NCBI GenBank assembly: GCA_028554795.2 | Contig: CM068826.1 | Span: 100,151,846-100,215,845, forward strand | DNA length: 64,000 nt | Origin: Sinohyriopsis cumingii | Taxonomy: Eukaryota; Mollusca; Bivalvia; Unionida; Unionidae | Direction: 5' to 3' | Part shown: positions 42,520 through 56,700 of the stretch, one piece after another | Layout of the letters: every line of letters starts with the position of its first letter | How positions within the stretch are numbered: position 1 is the stretch's first letter | Notes under the pieces: model-generated | What the model saw: the letters and a program-made list of their open reading frames with translations, nothing else | Database searches by the model: none | Told to the model about the DNA's origin: nothing | Translations under genes and position numbers: made by a program

Positions 42520-45015
42520 ATATTTATTTATTTTATTTATTTATTATTTTTTTGGGGGGGGGGGGAAATGGGTAGGTGTGTGTGCTATATTTGTGTGGTG
42601 GCTATAGATATTTTTGTTCGTGTATATGCTAGTTTTTACATATATTCGGACAACACCCATTCACGCACACTTTCTCGCATACATGTGTGGGTTCAGTTGA
42701 GTTGGTGTTGGCCTTGTTTTTTGTTTCGGGATGGCAATTGTTTTCAAACTGGGGTTGAATATTTGTGGCAAAATCATTTCGATTATTCTTTCCTTCCCCC
42801 AAGTCTGCAGGAGGTTTCTGTCAGGTGGTCTGTTTTTTCTTCTCTTCCTTTAGGCCTTCTTCTTTACTTCTTGCTGTGTCTTTTCCTGCTCTTCTTTATT
42901 TCAACTCTTTTCTTCTTTTCCCGTGCCTGTTGATGTTTTTGGTCTTCTTTTTGTCTCCTGATCTTCTTTAATACTGCCACTCTCGCTATGAGATATCTGC
43001 TTCTAGGAGGGGTGCTTGTTTTTTCCCCTTGACCAAATGTTATTTTGTTTAACTTAGCTTTTCATTGTTTTTTGTTTGTTATTTTATATACAGGCTAAAT
43101 CTAAATTGCTAAGACAGATATCTTTGCCGATTCCTCGGGTCCCTACGACGAGTCAAAGACATCTGATCTTACTTATTGCCTAATTTTAAGTTTGTTAGCC
43201 TGTCTGCTATTTATGGTATGTTTGATCCTACTTCCTTTTGATTTTAATTGTATTTTTTTAAGTTCACTTTTTAGGTATACTGGTTTTAACTTTGTACAAG
43301 ACATATCTTTATTTCTAACACAACTTTGTACAAGACATATCTTTATTTCTAACACTACCTTAGGCTAAATTTGTCCCCTTTTGCCTATTTTGTTAATGAA
43401 TACCAGGATGTTGTTATAGGTCTTTCCTGTGTTATTGTTTTATGCCACTAGTAATTCCGGGTACGTGCACCTTTCTCCTATTAGTTCCTGTTGGGTTTTT
43501 AGTTCAGCCCTTTCCTGGTTGTAGTTGGGGCATATATTTAGCACATGCTCGATTGTTTCTGGAGGTGGGCAGTTTTTAGTTGATCTCCTTTTTATGTGTT
43601 TCCCTGCGCATCCTGCCAATAGGGTTTTATCTGCTCTTATTCGATTTATTATTGTTATGTCGTATGGGTTTTTGAAGGTCGGATACTCGACTTTTCTACT
43701 TACTTTTTTCTCTATCTTGTGTATTTGGCTATTAGCGTCGGATTTGTCCCATTGTTCTTGCCACATGGCATTGATCTTTTCCCGGATAATACTATTGATT
43801 TCAGTGACGCTGTATGCTATGTTTTTGGCCATGGGTTCATTTGTGGAGTTTTTTTGTGCTTCTGCGTCTGCTTTGTCATTGCCCGGAATTTGGATGTGGA
43901 AGGGTATCCATTCGAATTCAACGTGGTTTTTTTTATTTTATTTTTTTTTAATTTTTTTGAGTAGAGATCTTGCATGGTTAATCATATTAGGTCTACTCTT
44001 GGATTGGTCCGTTGCCAAAGATTGCGGTACACTGTACGAGTCGCTTAAAATGACCGTGTTAGTTGTTGGATATGTTTTTACGTAGGTTAATGCCATTAGT
44101 ATTGGCATGAATTCTACTGTGTATATGGCACACTGGTCTAGTAGTCTTTTTCCAAAGGTGATTTCTAATTTTGGGATCACTATCCCTGTTGCCGTTTTAT
44201 TTGGATTTTTCGTTTTTGATCCGTCTGTGAAAATTTGCGTGTATGTCTCGTGTTTGTTATCTATATACGTTAGTATTGATGCCCTTAGTCCTATCGGATC
44301 TTTTTTTGTATCCTAATGTATCCTAAGGTCGATTTGTGGGGAAGGGCAGGTCCACGGGGGATCTGGGTAGTACCGTATTTTTCTGGGTTTATATTCGAAA
44401 TTTGAAGTTTTCTTTCTAGATCTATAATTATTTTCCCACTAGGTATTTTTTTATTTTTCCTTTTTATATCTAATGGTTTGTCGCATACTGCGAGGGCTTG
44501 TACCGTAAGATGGTTGGATTGGTGTATTGATATTCTGGTCGAGAATCGCAGCATCAATTCCTTCCGCCTCAATTCTAGCAGGGGTTCTCCTGATATTATA
44601 AAGATATCTTGTGTGGGGGTACTATTTAGGACTCCGGTGCATGCACTTAGATCTTTTGATTGGACTGTGTCCAGTTTCCTGAGCAATGTGGCGGTCACCG
44701 ATCCGTAGACCTGGCATCCGTAATCCCTATAAAGAGTAACGAGTGTTTTTTGGTCAGCCCCCCAGTTCACACCTCTGAGGTTTTGCAGGAGGTTGATGTT
44801 TCGAGTTCTTGAATGTGGGCTGCCCACGTGAGTTCGTGATCAAATACCATGCCTAGGAATGTTGCTTGTTTTTCGAATTTTATGTTTAGGGTTAATTTGG
44901 GAGGTGGTGGGAGGTGGCCACCTCCCGGATTGAAGATTATGCCTACTATTTTTAGAGGTGACACCTTAAATCCCCATTTATCTGCCCAATTTCCTATATC
45001 GTTTAACTGAAGTTT
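42520..45015 (-). mobile_element. 5'-truncated LINE with RNase H (I/Jockey-type)
   Basis: On the - strand, successive broken frames give the RT thumb (NWADKWGFKVSPLK, FLGMVFDHELTWAAHI), the RT-RNase H connection (CQVYGSVTATLLRKLDTVQS), an RNase H domain (IYTVEFMPILMALTY, VILSDSYSV), and a C-terminal zinc-knuckle-like segment (NCPPPETIEHVLNICPNY). Everything 5' of the thumb is absent, and several frameshifts separate the pieces. The 3' end is marked by an (AATA)n-rich tail at about 42520-42553. A 34-bp tandem duplication (43289-43357) lies in the 3' untranslated part. Confidence 0.85.
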
Positions 45016-45335
45016 CTAGTCTAAATTACTCAGTTAAATTCGGATAGAAATGGTGACCACACCCTCTCTCAATTCCGATTGGATATCGATACTACCCTGT
45101 TCTATTCAACTTTGCGGACAATGCTCCGACTGTCTGTCAACGTGGTGAGATTTACGACGCCAAAGAGTGTACTTTGTTCTTGAACAAAGCTTTCAACGTC
45201 CACATGTGATTTTTGACACCCAACAAAGCTGGTTCTCGTAACAATTACGAACAGGACCACTATAGCCGCGGGGTCTAACATATATACATGGTTTCTAACC
45301 GATTCCTTTGTTTTTGACTTACTTAATCGCGGGCA

Positions 45336-45338
<3 letters not shown>

Positions 45339-45404
<66 letters not shown>
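45339..45404. repeat. (TA)n microsatellite
   Basis: AT run of about 66 bp. Confidence 0.95.
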
Positions 45405-45406
<2 letters not shown>

Positions 45407-48400
45407 TTTTCACAGCGATAGTCTAGTCAACGTATCTCGCCTGACATCTAAACCAGCAGCACCGAAAGACGTCGTGTTTTCGTCGCTTCCTCAAGTTAAC
45501 ACAGCTGTGCTTTTAGCGCCAAAGATAACTTTCCTAACTCCTCTGCAAAACCAGAAGATGTGTTAATCCTCAATCGAGGCGCTACAAATCCCAGGCTACA
45601 ATCTGGAATGGTGCCATCAAATTAGGCAAAATTACAAGTCGGTCTCGGTGCCATCCTGTGTGATTTGGGATCAGCAGTTGTAGCTCATGTCATTGCAAAT
45701 CTAAGACAGTAGACCTCAACGCGGTGACCGCGTACGCCATGGCGCCCTAAGGATTTTTGAGTGTCCACGCTTTAGGCTCCTAAATTTAGTAATAAAAATC
45801 ATACATTTTTACAGAAAGATATTATGATGAATAATGAGGGCCGTAATATGGGTAGGGAGCGAAAATTAATATCATGAACTCGCGATGTATGTCTACACTA
45901 CGCGTAACCAAAGGCATATCAAAATTTGTATGTAAGCAGTGTCTCCCGTTTGCTGTGGACATTGTGGATATCATGTTCATTCGTTTGCTTGGTTGAAAGT
46001 TTCTTTTGTGTCTCAGTGAACTCATCCACATCGTCAACTTTATCATCTCTCTTTTCAAATGGACCAAAAAGGTTATTTAGTTATTTACAGAGAAATATGA
46101 TAAATCATTAGTTCTGGGGTCTGCTGCATGAGCGTACATTGTTCGTTTACAATCAACAGTAGTACCTAACACACAATATTAGTTTTAAACAAACGTGTTG
46201 TGCAGCATGAACCAGTGCAGTATATAAAATTTCTGCACGATTCTGACAATGTAAAGTCAACGGAGAAATAAATAAGCATATAATAATGAACTGAATTCTG
46301 CAGCAACAGTGATAATGTAAACAGAGCAATAAATATTAACAAAATGACATCTCGGAAGCATTACAGACTTTTAATCAATCATTTCGGAACAAGTTTGCTT
46401 TAGTCTGAGAATAACTCCATGTGTAGAGGATATGAGGTACTTCAACATCCTTTAGGACAAGGGAAATTATTCAGTTTATTTCTTTAAAAAATGTTTCAAA
46501 ATCGTTGCAGCAGTAAATGAAGAGCAACCATCGAACCCTTAGGAATCAGAATATAGCAACGATAGTGCTACAAACAAAAGTTTGTCCTCAATAACATATG
46601 TACATAATATATATTTGCTAAAGCCTTTAATCATGCTTAAAAGTGTTTGAGTTTTATCAAGCAATATTCAGAAGTTTACTAATTCTTCAGATTGCATTAA
46701 GATAAAAAGGAAAAATCAATTAATTTCTCTCTAAGGAGACTAGCTCATTTATCTCCCTTTATTCTGAAGGCTGAAGAGTTGTGATGCAAGGCATGGTGGA
46801 TCAAGAGACTTGAAGGAACGTTACTTTCTTGTCAGAAAGATTAAGTATTTATATTTGCTCATTGCAAGACTACACCAGTAACAGTAAAACAAACTGAGGC
46901 AGTACCAGCCATTTATTGCCTGTATACTTATAGAAATGAAAATCTAATTCATCCGAAGTTTTAAAAGGGTTTTATAATAACCTTGTTTTATGTAAATCCC
47001 CAGCGTATATAGCCACCGGCTATAACAGAGATCTGCCTCTTCTTGTTCGTGTCCCTAAATTGTTCCAACTGACAGAAAAGAGACAGACACAAATACAGTT
47101 CAAGTGAAATGTAATGATTAACGCTCAGCCTCGTGATAAGCATGGCAGTGGTTAGCTTTTCAAGAAAGATATGTTTTTTTCTCTTGTATAGTTTTAACAA
47201 ACTGAGGTAAGTAATTTTTCAGTAAAGTTCTATAATTGTACCAGAATTTTAATCTTCGTGCAGACTATGATACTTGTCATATTAATCTCGTAAATAAAAT
47301 GAATTATATAATTATACATATGAAAAGTGGCGCCAATAACGTCACGCTAGGAATGGTAACTGCAAATCTTAAATGAATCGGCTGCGTTTTCATTGCACAG
47401 GGTGGGGGTAGTTATTTAAAAAAGTATTTATATTCTTTCTTACATTTACTGAAGAAAAGCGACTAATTAGACGTGTTTAATGAGAAATGAATAACGGTAT
47501 TTTATAGCAAACATTACTTCATTCGGTTGAAGTTTGGAGGATATACATCGAAAACTGGGACAGGTTAAAGACGTTCACTCTAATATATATACATTACTAA
47601 ATCTCACTGTTCTAGAAAGGTTTTGGTATTATATAAAAGATTTCTACAACCGACTTGAAATTGCGTCAACACTCTTACGAATCTTTGTAAAAAGACCTGT
47701 CAATGTCTGTGATTATTTGGCACCAACTGGAATCGGATAATGATTACACGACGATAAAGCTAGCTCTAGAAAATTATGTTGCATTCCAATACATTTTATT
47801 GCATATAACTATCATGCACAGAGTTTTCCACCAGGAAATATGATCGGTTTCATTACAGCCATATAAATCGTCATATAATTATACAAATATTTGATGAAAT
47901 ACTGGTGTTGAAACAATCTTGGTGTCAATCTCGTAATATGTATCCCAACCTCATACTGTATCACAAAATCAATTTGAATGACTAGGCACAAGTCCACAAT
48001 TAATTACAAGTGGAAAGTTCAAGTCTTGTAGAGGCATGGAAAATGGTCCAGATCATTACTTTAAACTCATTCCGTTGATTTATTGCAACCATAAAGCATA
48101 TTCTAGTGCAGGTGATTTACCATAAAATTTGGACCGTATTGTCCATGTGAAAACAATTTCTTACAGATTAATTACGAGAATGACCTGAACGTTCAGGGAG
48201 ATAATGATTCTATATCCTTCTACCTTAACACACAATTATCTTACATTCTTCATAGCTATTTACAGTGTGTAAATAGCTATGAAGACTAATCATGGTCTGA
48301 CTACTTTTCAGTGCCTTTCTAACTCCCTTATGTGGCTATATTTAATTGCGGACAAATTTCATCGGTTGCAGAATCAGGAAACACATTATGCCAAATTTTG

Positions 48401-50256
48401 ATTCAGAAGGACCGAAACTCAATCTTCTTTAATGGCTGCAATAAATCAATGGAATGGTTAAAAAGCATGTTTTGGAAGTAATGGCTTTAATCTTTTTTCC
48501 ATATCTCTGAAGGATTTTAAAATTGCTTTTGTACGATTCTTGTATTATATGGCATACTCTGCGACCGTCACTAACACCGTTCAAGTGATTCAGTCCGACA
48601 CATCAACCAGGTTATGTGCTGAGTGGTTAAAAATATATGTATTATGTTTATCGGGTTTTGTGTTCATAGTCATGTACATTTAATTACCAAGAGCAGTTGA
48701 CATCATTACGAATATATTTCTTCAAATGCTCTAATGTCTTCCAGATAAAACGCAAATTGACTTTTAGAAAATTCAAACTATCTTTGCCCCTAGCAAGCAA
48801 TCAAAAATGAACAATAAATGTACTCTCGAGCGTTTAAGAAACCTGTTCTCACTTGATTTGACACCAACATAATTTTCATTAACACAGTACCATGCACTCA
48901 TTTTTAAAAACGAATCTCTTATGCTTGTACCATAAATAATATATTGGAGGGTTTTTTTACCAGAGAGTTTTCTGTATATATGTTTAATCTTTTTTTAAAA
49001 GAAATGAACATTCGACAAAAGGGCAACTAACTCTTTCTAAATATTATGTTGCGCTCTTGTCTTTAGAGGTTGAAAACATTCAGTATCTAAACTGATTGTA
49101 TGATTTTGGTTCAGTGCTTTTTCAAATTCTGAGAGATTGTCACTACATTGAAAATTAGATGACAACGAATACAATCATGAACTATTTTATCCTAAGTTGA
49201 TGCGCAGAATGAAAAAGAAACATCGACTTATACTTTTTACACGCCAAAATAACACACAATATAAATGTATGGCTTCCAGCAATAAAACACATAAAACTAT
49301 TGTCAAAGTGCGTAAAGAAACTGTTGCAATCGCGTTTTAATCATGTTTATAGCCAGAAGGTCACATTTTGTTTTAATGAAAACAAGTGCTGTTCAAGCTT
49401 GAGGCCGTAATTAAAAAAACCGCTGGGAAATGCTATGAGAAACATTAAATTCACTTTTCTTGAATATCGAACTGCGTGGAGATATTACAATACGCGAGAT
49501 AGCATTTTACTGGTCTAAAATATATTTGTGCAGAAAGAATCCGGGCCTAGGTTTTACAAGGTAGACGTCGATCTAATCCGTAATGTGCTTAATTATTCAG
49601 TTAATAGGCATCATGATTTGCGTGCCTTCCAATCGGCTGCAAACGACTATAGTCTACGTTATTACTCGTATGATGAACAAGATAAAGAAAACAAATCGGT
49701 TGATTTTCAAGCCTGAAAGAAATTTAGTAATGTATCCGTATTTGTAACTATTGGTTGGCTTCAGATTCCACTTGCATACTTTTAAAAAGCAATTGCATAT
49801 TTTATAACTCCATGTGCCTCGACAAAACAGCCAGCTCTGATAATTTCGATATTTCATCATTCTTGACGTTGTGGTCTACACAAGGAAAAGTTCTACGCGG
49901 GTTAAAACAACATAACATACTGACAGAATCAGCCTGAATTATATGTACATGCCACCATTAACAATGGCATAATACACGCATCAGTTGATTTCAGAGACTA
50001 TTTTAAAAAAGTATTTGCCCTTTTTGTAATTAATAGAATCCAATCAGCATTACAAAGTAGGGCCGTCATCACAATTCGTCCCCGACAAGTTAGTCAAGCT
50101 GCATTACAAAGGAGGGTTATAAAGATACCCCCCTCCCCCAAAAACCCACACAATCAAAGAACAGAAAAAGCAACAATAAAAAATACAATAAGCCACACAA
50201 ACACATAAAAGAGAAACACTAAGCAAACTATTAACACTAATAAGATATTAGTGTTG

Positions 50257-50259
<3 letters not shown>
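45405..50259. other. intergenic, one perfect hairpin, no gene recognised
   Basis: AT-rich unique DNA. The only structure that stands out is a 17-bp perfect inverted repeat at 48248-48284 (arms CTTCATAGCTATTTACA, 3-nt loop). ORFs are all under 85 codons and lack motifs. Confidence 0.5.
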
Positions 50260-50324
<65 letters not shown>

Positions 50325-50380
50325 CATACATACATATATATGTGTGTGTGTGTGTGTGTGTGGGTGTGGGTGTGTGTGTG
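50260..50380. repeat. (TA)n-(CATA)n-(TG)n compound microsatellite
   Basis: AT run to about 50320, CATA repeats, then TG run 50341-50380. Confidence 0.95.
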
Positions 50381-51759
50381 CACGCTGTATCAATGATATA
50401 CCACGAGACGTATTAATTTTTCATAAAAAATATATATTATACCACCATGTAGCAAAACCGGTACGATGTTCCTGTAAACATTGGAGCACGTGTTGTTTTT
50501 GGTCGAAAATGCAGTTTGTATCAAGAAAGAACAATAGACCTTTTATTAAAGAAGCGATATTAATAAAGTGTACAAAAATTACCTACATTTCAACCCTAAA
50601 TGCATATGAAAATATGATTTCTAAATGTCAACATGAATATCCACTCCATAACCGTCTTGAACTTGTAACCCAGAAAATCCTATTTATTATGTATATTTTA
50701 GAATCATAAAATAAATACGTTATGTAAAAGGTGGAAATGTATACCTTAAAACAATACTGTATTTTAATCCAAGTTTCCAATTTTGCAAGTTGTCCCACAT
50801 GTAATTTTATCTTCTACATTAACAACATGCCAACTTACCGCTAGAACTGGATCCTCAAGAAATTCCCCTGCGTATAGTCTATTTATAAATTCGTTAGTAA
50901 TTAGTAACGAGAAGTTGTAAACACATTACATCCTATTCATTGTTTGGTTCTCTTATTCTCTCTTATATTCTTTTATGAAATGCTGAAGTTTACACATTTT
51001 TGTACACGATCAGTTTTGTTTGCTTAATATCTATTGCTATTTATTGGCATTGTTATATTTAATTTGTAAAACCAGCTATAAACCTGACCTAATTACCCGA
51101 CCGGAATTCTGATAGAAAGAGTCCGGTATCGCAACAAGCGGTATGTTTAACAAATAAACAAATATTGGATCAAATGACGTTTGCAGTTCATTTATATTCT
51201 GGACAATTTTTTTCTTTGTAACGGTAGGAGTTGTTCATTGACATAGAGCATAATGTAGTACTTCTCTATTGCATATTTGCATAATTATAATACATTTAAA
51301 CAAGAGCCCATGCCATATACTTTGTCTCATCTGCCGACTACATATAGCCTATCTAGAAAATGCCACCGTCGTCTGGTTATTAGACGGAATACAACAATAC
51401 AAACGTATAACAATGGAAATGTGGAGTCTTTTTGTCATCTGTAAAAATGCTAACTATCCTGCGTTGTTGACGAGCATAGAAATAAAATAAAATATCTGTC
51501 AGTGAACTATTTTATTTTCCGTACAACGCACTTGCACAGCAATTTCTGAACAATATAATTTGTGTCGATATTATATTTTGCTGTACCAACCCTCCATGCA
51601 AATTAGAAAATAAATGAAAAGCCGATGACGCTGTTCGACTGAATATAAGTTTATAATATATAGTTTGAGAAGATCCCTAATAATTCTGGAACAATGTCTA
51701 CCGACACTTGTCAGATACTGACTATTCTCTTGATGAAAAATCGGGAATCTGCACTTGGC
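50381..51759. other. intergenic, nothing recognised
   Basis: AT-rich; only short ORFs without motifs. Confidence 0.5.
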
Positions 51760-54030
51760 CCGTACTTGCCTTGGTGTTCTTGTGATAGCTCTTGCGATCA
51801 ATTTCACATCTGGTGCGTACTTGTCTTTGTGTTCTTGTGACAGCTCTTGTGATCAATATCACATTTGGCGCGTACTTGTCTTTGTGTTCTTGTGACAGCT
51901 CTTGTGGCCGATTTCACATTTGGCTTTTGTTGCTTTTATAACAGTTATTTAGATCAATCTCAGACCTAAGCGTTAGTGTGTGTGTGTGTGTGTGTGTGTG
52001 TTCTTGTGACAGATATCACATCTGTTCTGTTCTTGTTGTGTTCTTGCGACAAATTCCACATCTGGTGCGATCTTGTTGTTGTATTCTTGTGGCTTCTTAA
52101 TACCATTTTCAGTTATGAACCGTTATCATTTCTGTCTTTTTGTGACAGTTCATGTGTCAGTTTGTCATCTGGCCTGTTCTTGTTTATGTTTTTCGGACAG
52201 CTCTGGTATTTTTGTGTCAGATATTGTTACCAGTTTCACATCTGCCCCATTCCTTTTTTTATTTTTGTGTTCTTTCGACAGTTCATGTGTCAGTTTCGCA
52301 TCTGTCCCGTTCTTGTTCTTGTGTCGTTCTAACGGCTCTTATGACCAATATCACATCAGTTTCGTCCTTGTTGTTTTCTTTCTGTGACAGTTCTTGTGAC
52401 CAATATTACATCTGACTATTCTTCTTTTGGTTTTTGTGACAGTTCTGGCGACCAGTTTCACATCTTGTCTGTTCTTGTTTTTTGTTCTTGTAACGGTTCT
52501 TGCGATCAAATTCTCATTCGGCCCGATCTTCGTTTTCTGTTGATGTGACCAATTTCACATCTGGTCCGTCCTTATTTTTGTGTTTTTGTGACAGTCCAAG
52601 AGTAAGCTTCACATCTGGCTCGTTCTTTTTTGTGTTCTTCTGTTAGCTCTCCTGAGAAATCTCATATCAAGGCTGTTCTTGTTTTCCTATTCTTGTGACA
52701 GTTATTGTGTCTAATCCCACACCTGACCGTTCTTTTTTTTGTGTTATTGTTGCAGTCATTGTGATCAATTTAAAAACTGTCCCATTCCCACTTTTGTGTT
52801 CTTTTGATAGTTCATGTGTCAGTTTTCGCATCTGAATTGTTCTTGCATTTTTGTTTTTCTGAAAGCGTTAGTTACCAATCTCATATCAGGTCCGTCGTTC
52901 TTGCTGTTTTGTTCATGTGACAGGTATTGTGATCAATCTTACATCTGACCGTTCTTGTTATGCGTTTTGTGAGAGTTTTTGTGACCAATATAATATCTGG
53001 CTCGTTCTTGTTTTGTGTTCTTGTAACGGTTATTGTGGCCAAATTCATATCTGGTCCGATCTTCTTTTTCTGTTCTTGGGACCAATTTCACATCTGGCCC
53101 GTACTTACTTTGTGTTCTTGTGACAGTTCGTGTCAGTTTCGTATTTGAATCGTTCTTTTTTTTTTTTGTTCTTTGGATATCTCTTGTGACCAATCGCATA
53201 TCAAGACCTTTCTTATTTTTGTGTTCTTGTAACATGTATCATGATCTGTCTCACATCTCGCCCTTTCTTGTTTTTGTCCTCTTGTGATTAATTTTACACC
53301 TGGTCTGATTTTGTTCTTGTTTTCCTGTGACAGTTCTTGTGAATTATTTCACATTGGGCCCGATCTTCCTTTTCTTTTGTTATGACACGCTTTGCGCCTG
53401 GGGCGTTCTTGTTTTTGTGTTCTTATGTCTCTCGTGAGATTTTTTGTGTTCTTGTGACAGTTAGTGTGTCCAATCCCACATGCGACAGTTCTTGTTTTTT
53501 GTGCACTTGTGACAGTTATTGAGACCAATTTTACATCTGGTACGTTCATATTATTGTGTTCTTCTGACAGTTCATGTATCAGTTTCGCAGCTGGCATGTT
53601 CATGTTTTTGTGGTTGTTCATCTGACAGCATTTGTGACCAATCTCACATGGATCTTTCTTGTTTTGTGTTCTTGTAAGTTATTGTTACCAATCTCATATC
53701 GGACCCAATCATGTTTTCGTGTTCTTCTGACAGTGTTTCTGACCAATTTCACAACTGGCCTAATCTAGTTTCTTTGTTCTCGTGATAGTTCATGTGACCC
53801 CTTTAACATCTGGCTTGTTCTTGTTTCGTATTCTTGTGACAACTTTCGTGATCAGTTTGACTTCTAGCCATTTGTTATGTTTTGCGTACCAATGACAGTT
53901 CATGCGTTTTTTTCATACCTGGCTTGTATCCATCTGACACTTTTTGTGACTAATCTCACATCTGTGCCTTTCTTGCTTTGGTTTATTTGTGACAATTCCT
54001 TTGACCAATTACTTCACGTCTGATAGAGTG
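51760..54030. repeat. large degenerate minisatellite (~55-60 bp unit)
   Basis: About 2.3 kb of a diverged unit with consensus elements TTCTTGTGACAGTTCTTGTG, ACCAATTTCACATCTGGCCC and GTTCTTGTTTTTGTGT. From length I estimate around 40 copies, with heavy substitution and indels, so it is old. Long Phe/Cys/Val-rich open frames on the + strand are repeat artefacts. Confidence 0.9.
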
Positions 54031-56059
54031 CTTCAATTTAAATTATGATTCAGATACATTTAAACGAGTATGCTTATATGTAACCGAAATCTTGCGATTC
54101 TTGCGATGTATTGGAAGAGCAGGATAATTGCATTTATCCTTTATTACACTAAATGAGGAACTTTCTTTGAATTTTATCATTTTAGACTTTACAAGTGCTA
54201 ACTTCGCAAAGTAATGGACAGTATGCTGTTTCAGAAGGATGGAAAGAAACCATCTTTTAATTTCCTTTAAAGATAAAACTTTGCATTGTGTTATCAGGTT
54301 GCAAAAATCACGAAAATAGCAGAGCTCTGAAATCCCACGATGGAATGAGCAGTGTGGACACCAAAATTGTTCCCATTAATATTTTTGGATAAAACTGATG
54401 AAATAATTAATGTTCTTTACGATCTGATGGAATTTTAAATTTATTCGATTAAATGTAGGGCAAGTGAAAAACCTATGCAGCAAAGCTCATAAGTAAAAAT
54501 ATTAGTACATCGAGATATTTTCATAAATTTAAATACAAGTTCTCTCAATATATTAACTTCCCTCAAAGGTACTTATAAGTTAGTCTTAGATTCGAGTAGT
54601 TCACAACATTTGCTGTTTTTAAAAGCCCAGTTCATCTAGACCATGAAACAAATTTCTAGTTCAACCTGTCAGTTTACTTTAATAGGTATAATTAAAATGA
54701 AAAATCTTAATGATGTAAATGATTTACATCTCTTCAACACGTGAAGCTGATACAATTTATGTTTACAGTGTGCTGGTCATTGAGCCCCTCTTGTCCGGGT
54801 TTGGTGAGGGCACAAATGAATGGTCATTGTGTTTTCAAATGCCAAGACAACTTCGTAGGATGCTTGATTGTTGTTCGCATTGTGTGCAAGTAACTACGAC
54901 AAAGTCCGTATATGTTCACCGTGATGAATATTTCGTTAAATAATGAAATTCATGTTTAACGGCTGAACAGATTAAAGAGTACATCAGCATTTATATTATT
55001 GCTTTGATTCTTATAATTGGCAAAAGTAAAATTTAGTTGTATGAAAAATGTTCATTAAGTTGAATAAACCTTTGAAGGAAGACTGTTTAAACATCTGTCT
55101 TCTTTACAAAACTTATACATTATGTAGGTATTTAAATTTATGTACTAAGCATCTGGGTGTAAGGTTGACAGTCTTGGTGGACCATCAACCTCACCTCTAA
55201 AGAAACTATGAATCACTCTTTTTAAAGGTTGCTTGTAACTCACTCTTCAAATAATTATTTGTATTATATAATAATATTATTACTATATTATTGTCAGAAT
55301 CCAGGTGGTCAACCAATACGGGTGTTGACTTTGTTATCAGGGTTGATACAGCTTATTTCAGTTCTATCTTTCTTGAAATTTAATCTGTTAATTTGCATCT
55401 TTCTGAAGCATTAAAATCATCGTTTATGATGAGTAAAATCAACAATACTGTTATTGTGGAGATTCTTATTTTTCAGCACAAAATGCTTTTAACACGCTTT
55501 TATCCCGTCCAAGCCTAAGAATAAAAATACATTCTCTCTAGATACTGTCATTGCCGCTTTCACGTGAAACTCTTGAAAGATTGCAATCACCTCTCTAAAC
55601 ACTGTTCAATTCAATACAGTGTATTTTTCTGTCATTATCTCTCTTGTGTAAAAATGATATTATTAATTATTTGTGTTCATTAAATGTATTTATAGATTTT
55701 TTGGCCTAGTAATTTTCTTGTTTTGTTAATACTTAACCCTGACTGGCCTAGTGACGTTAAAAATAGTTGATATATCTCAGAATAGGTATTTGAAGTTCTC
55801 CAAATTTGCATTTTTTGCGAATGGTGAAAACCTATTGGAGCAAAACGGATTGTACTATTTTACGAAGATAACAAAATGTCATTCTATACTCAACTGATAT
55901 GACTGCATAAAATATTTGTCTGCATAAACCAAATGAACATTAATAGAGATTTTTATCCCGTGAAATAACATTTCAGACAGTTTCTAAGGGATGACAAATG
56001 TTGGTGATTCTTTCTTTCCCCCAAAACGTTTGCCTTTAGAACATGACATAAATTGAAAG
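54031..56059. other. intergenic, nothing recognised
   Basis: AT-rich unique DNA between the two arrays. A short palindrome GATGTAAATGATTTACATC lies near 54712. Confidence 0.5.
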
Positions 56060-56295
56060 AAATACACGAACACGATTCAATTTCAAGGGGAAAATATGTG
56101 TGCTAACATGACACAGCAACATACCCTTTGATGCCTTATTACCATTGGTCTGATGCATAAAATAACATACTAGCATACTCATGCTTGCCTTATTACCACT
56201 GGTCTGATACATAAAATAACATAGTAGCATACTCATGCTTGCCTTATTACCACTGGTCTGTTACATAAAATGCAACAGTAACATACTCTTGCTTC

Positions 56296-56306
56296 CAGGG
56301 TCGGCG

Positions 56307-56342
<36 letters not shown>

Positions 56343-56700
56343 CTGATTTCAGGGGGCGCATTTCTCCAAATCAACAACAGTTTTGAAAAATAAATAAATT
56401 TCAGTTTTATTGAGGGTCGTTTTTTATCCTGGTTTATTTCATACAGGGACAAATAATCTGGTAGATTCAGTCTGACCGAAATACCAGGCTCACCGGAACA
56501 AGCAAAATTAGTGAGTGAAAATCGCGCGTATACGAAACTTTCAGGACGTAATTACGTTCGCGTGATTTTATAGTCCACGAGTTTTTCTGTGGAATTACGC
56601 GTATACGAAACCTTCAGTTTGCCGCGGGGGGGGGGGGGGGGGGCGGGAGCTCCAGAATCTAACCTTGGCTAGGGCGCCAGACAGTCTAGCGCCGGCCCTG
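56296..56700. mobile_element. hAT-type MITE copy 1 (405 bp) within the 54-bp array
   Basis: Terminal inverted repeats CAGGGTCGGCGCTA and TAGCGCCGGCCCTG (one mismatch). Target duplication CTTGCTTC at 56288-56295 and 56701-56708. Includes a poly-G run near 56627-56643. Confidence 0.93.

Noticed and set aside
43525-44085. 186-codon + strand ORF over the LINE
   Set aside because: It is antisense to the RNase H and C-terminal part of the LINE and is hydrophobic by base composition.
45102-45330. First exon of a secreted protein on the - strand
   Set aside because: A signal-like stretch is present, but the frame stops without a convincing splice donor and no partner exon was seen.
51976-53768. Several 60-118 codon frames in the 51.8-54.0 kb array
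   Set aside because: Products are repeats of the degenerate minisatellite; frames break and restart at indels.
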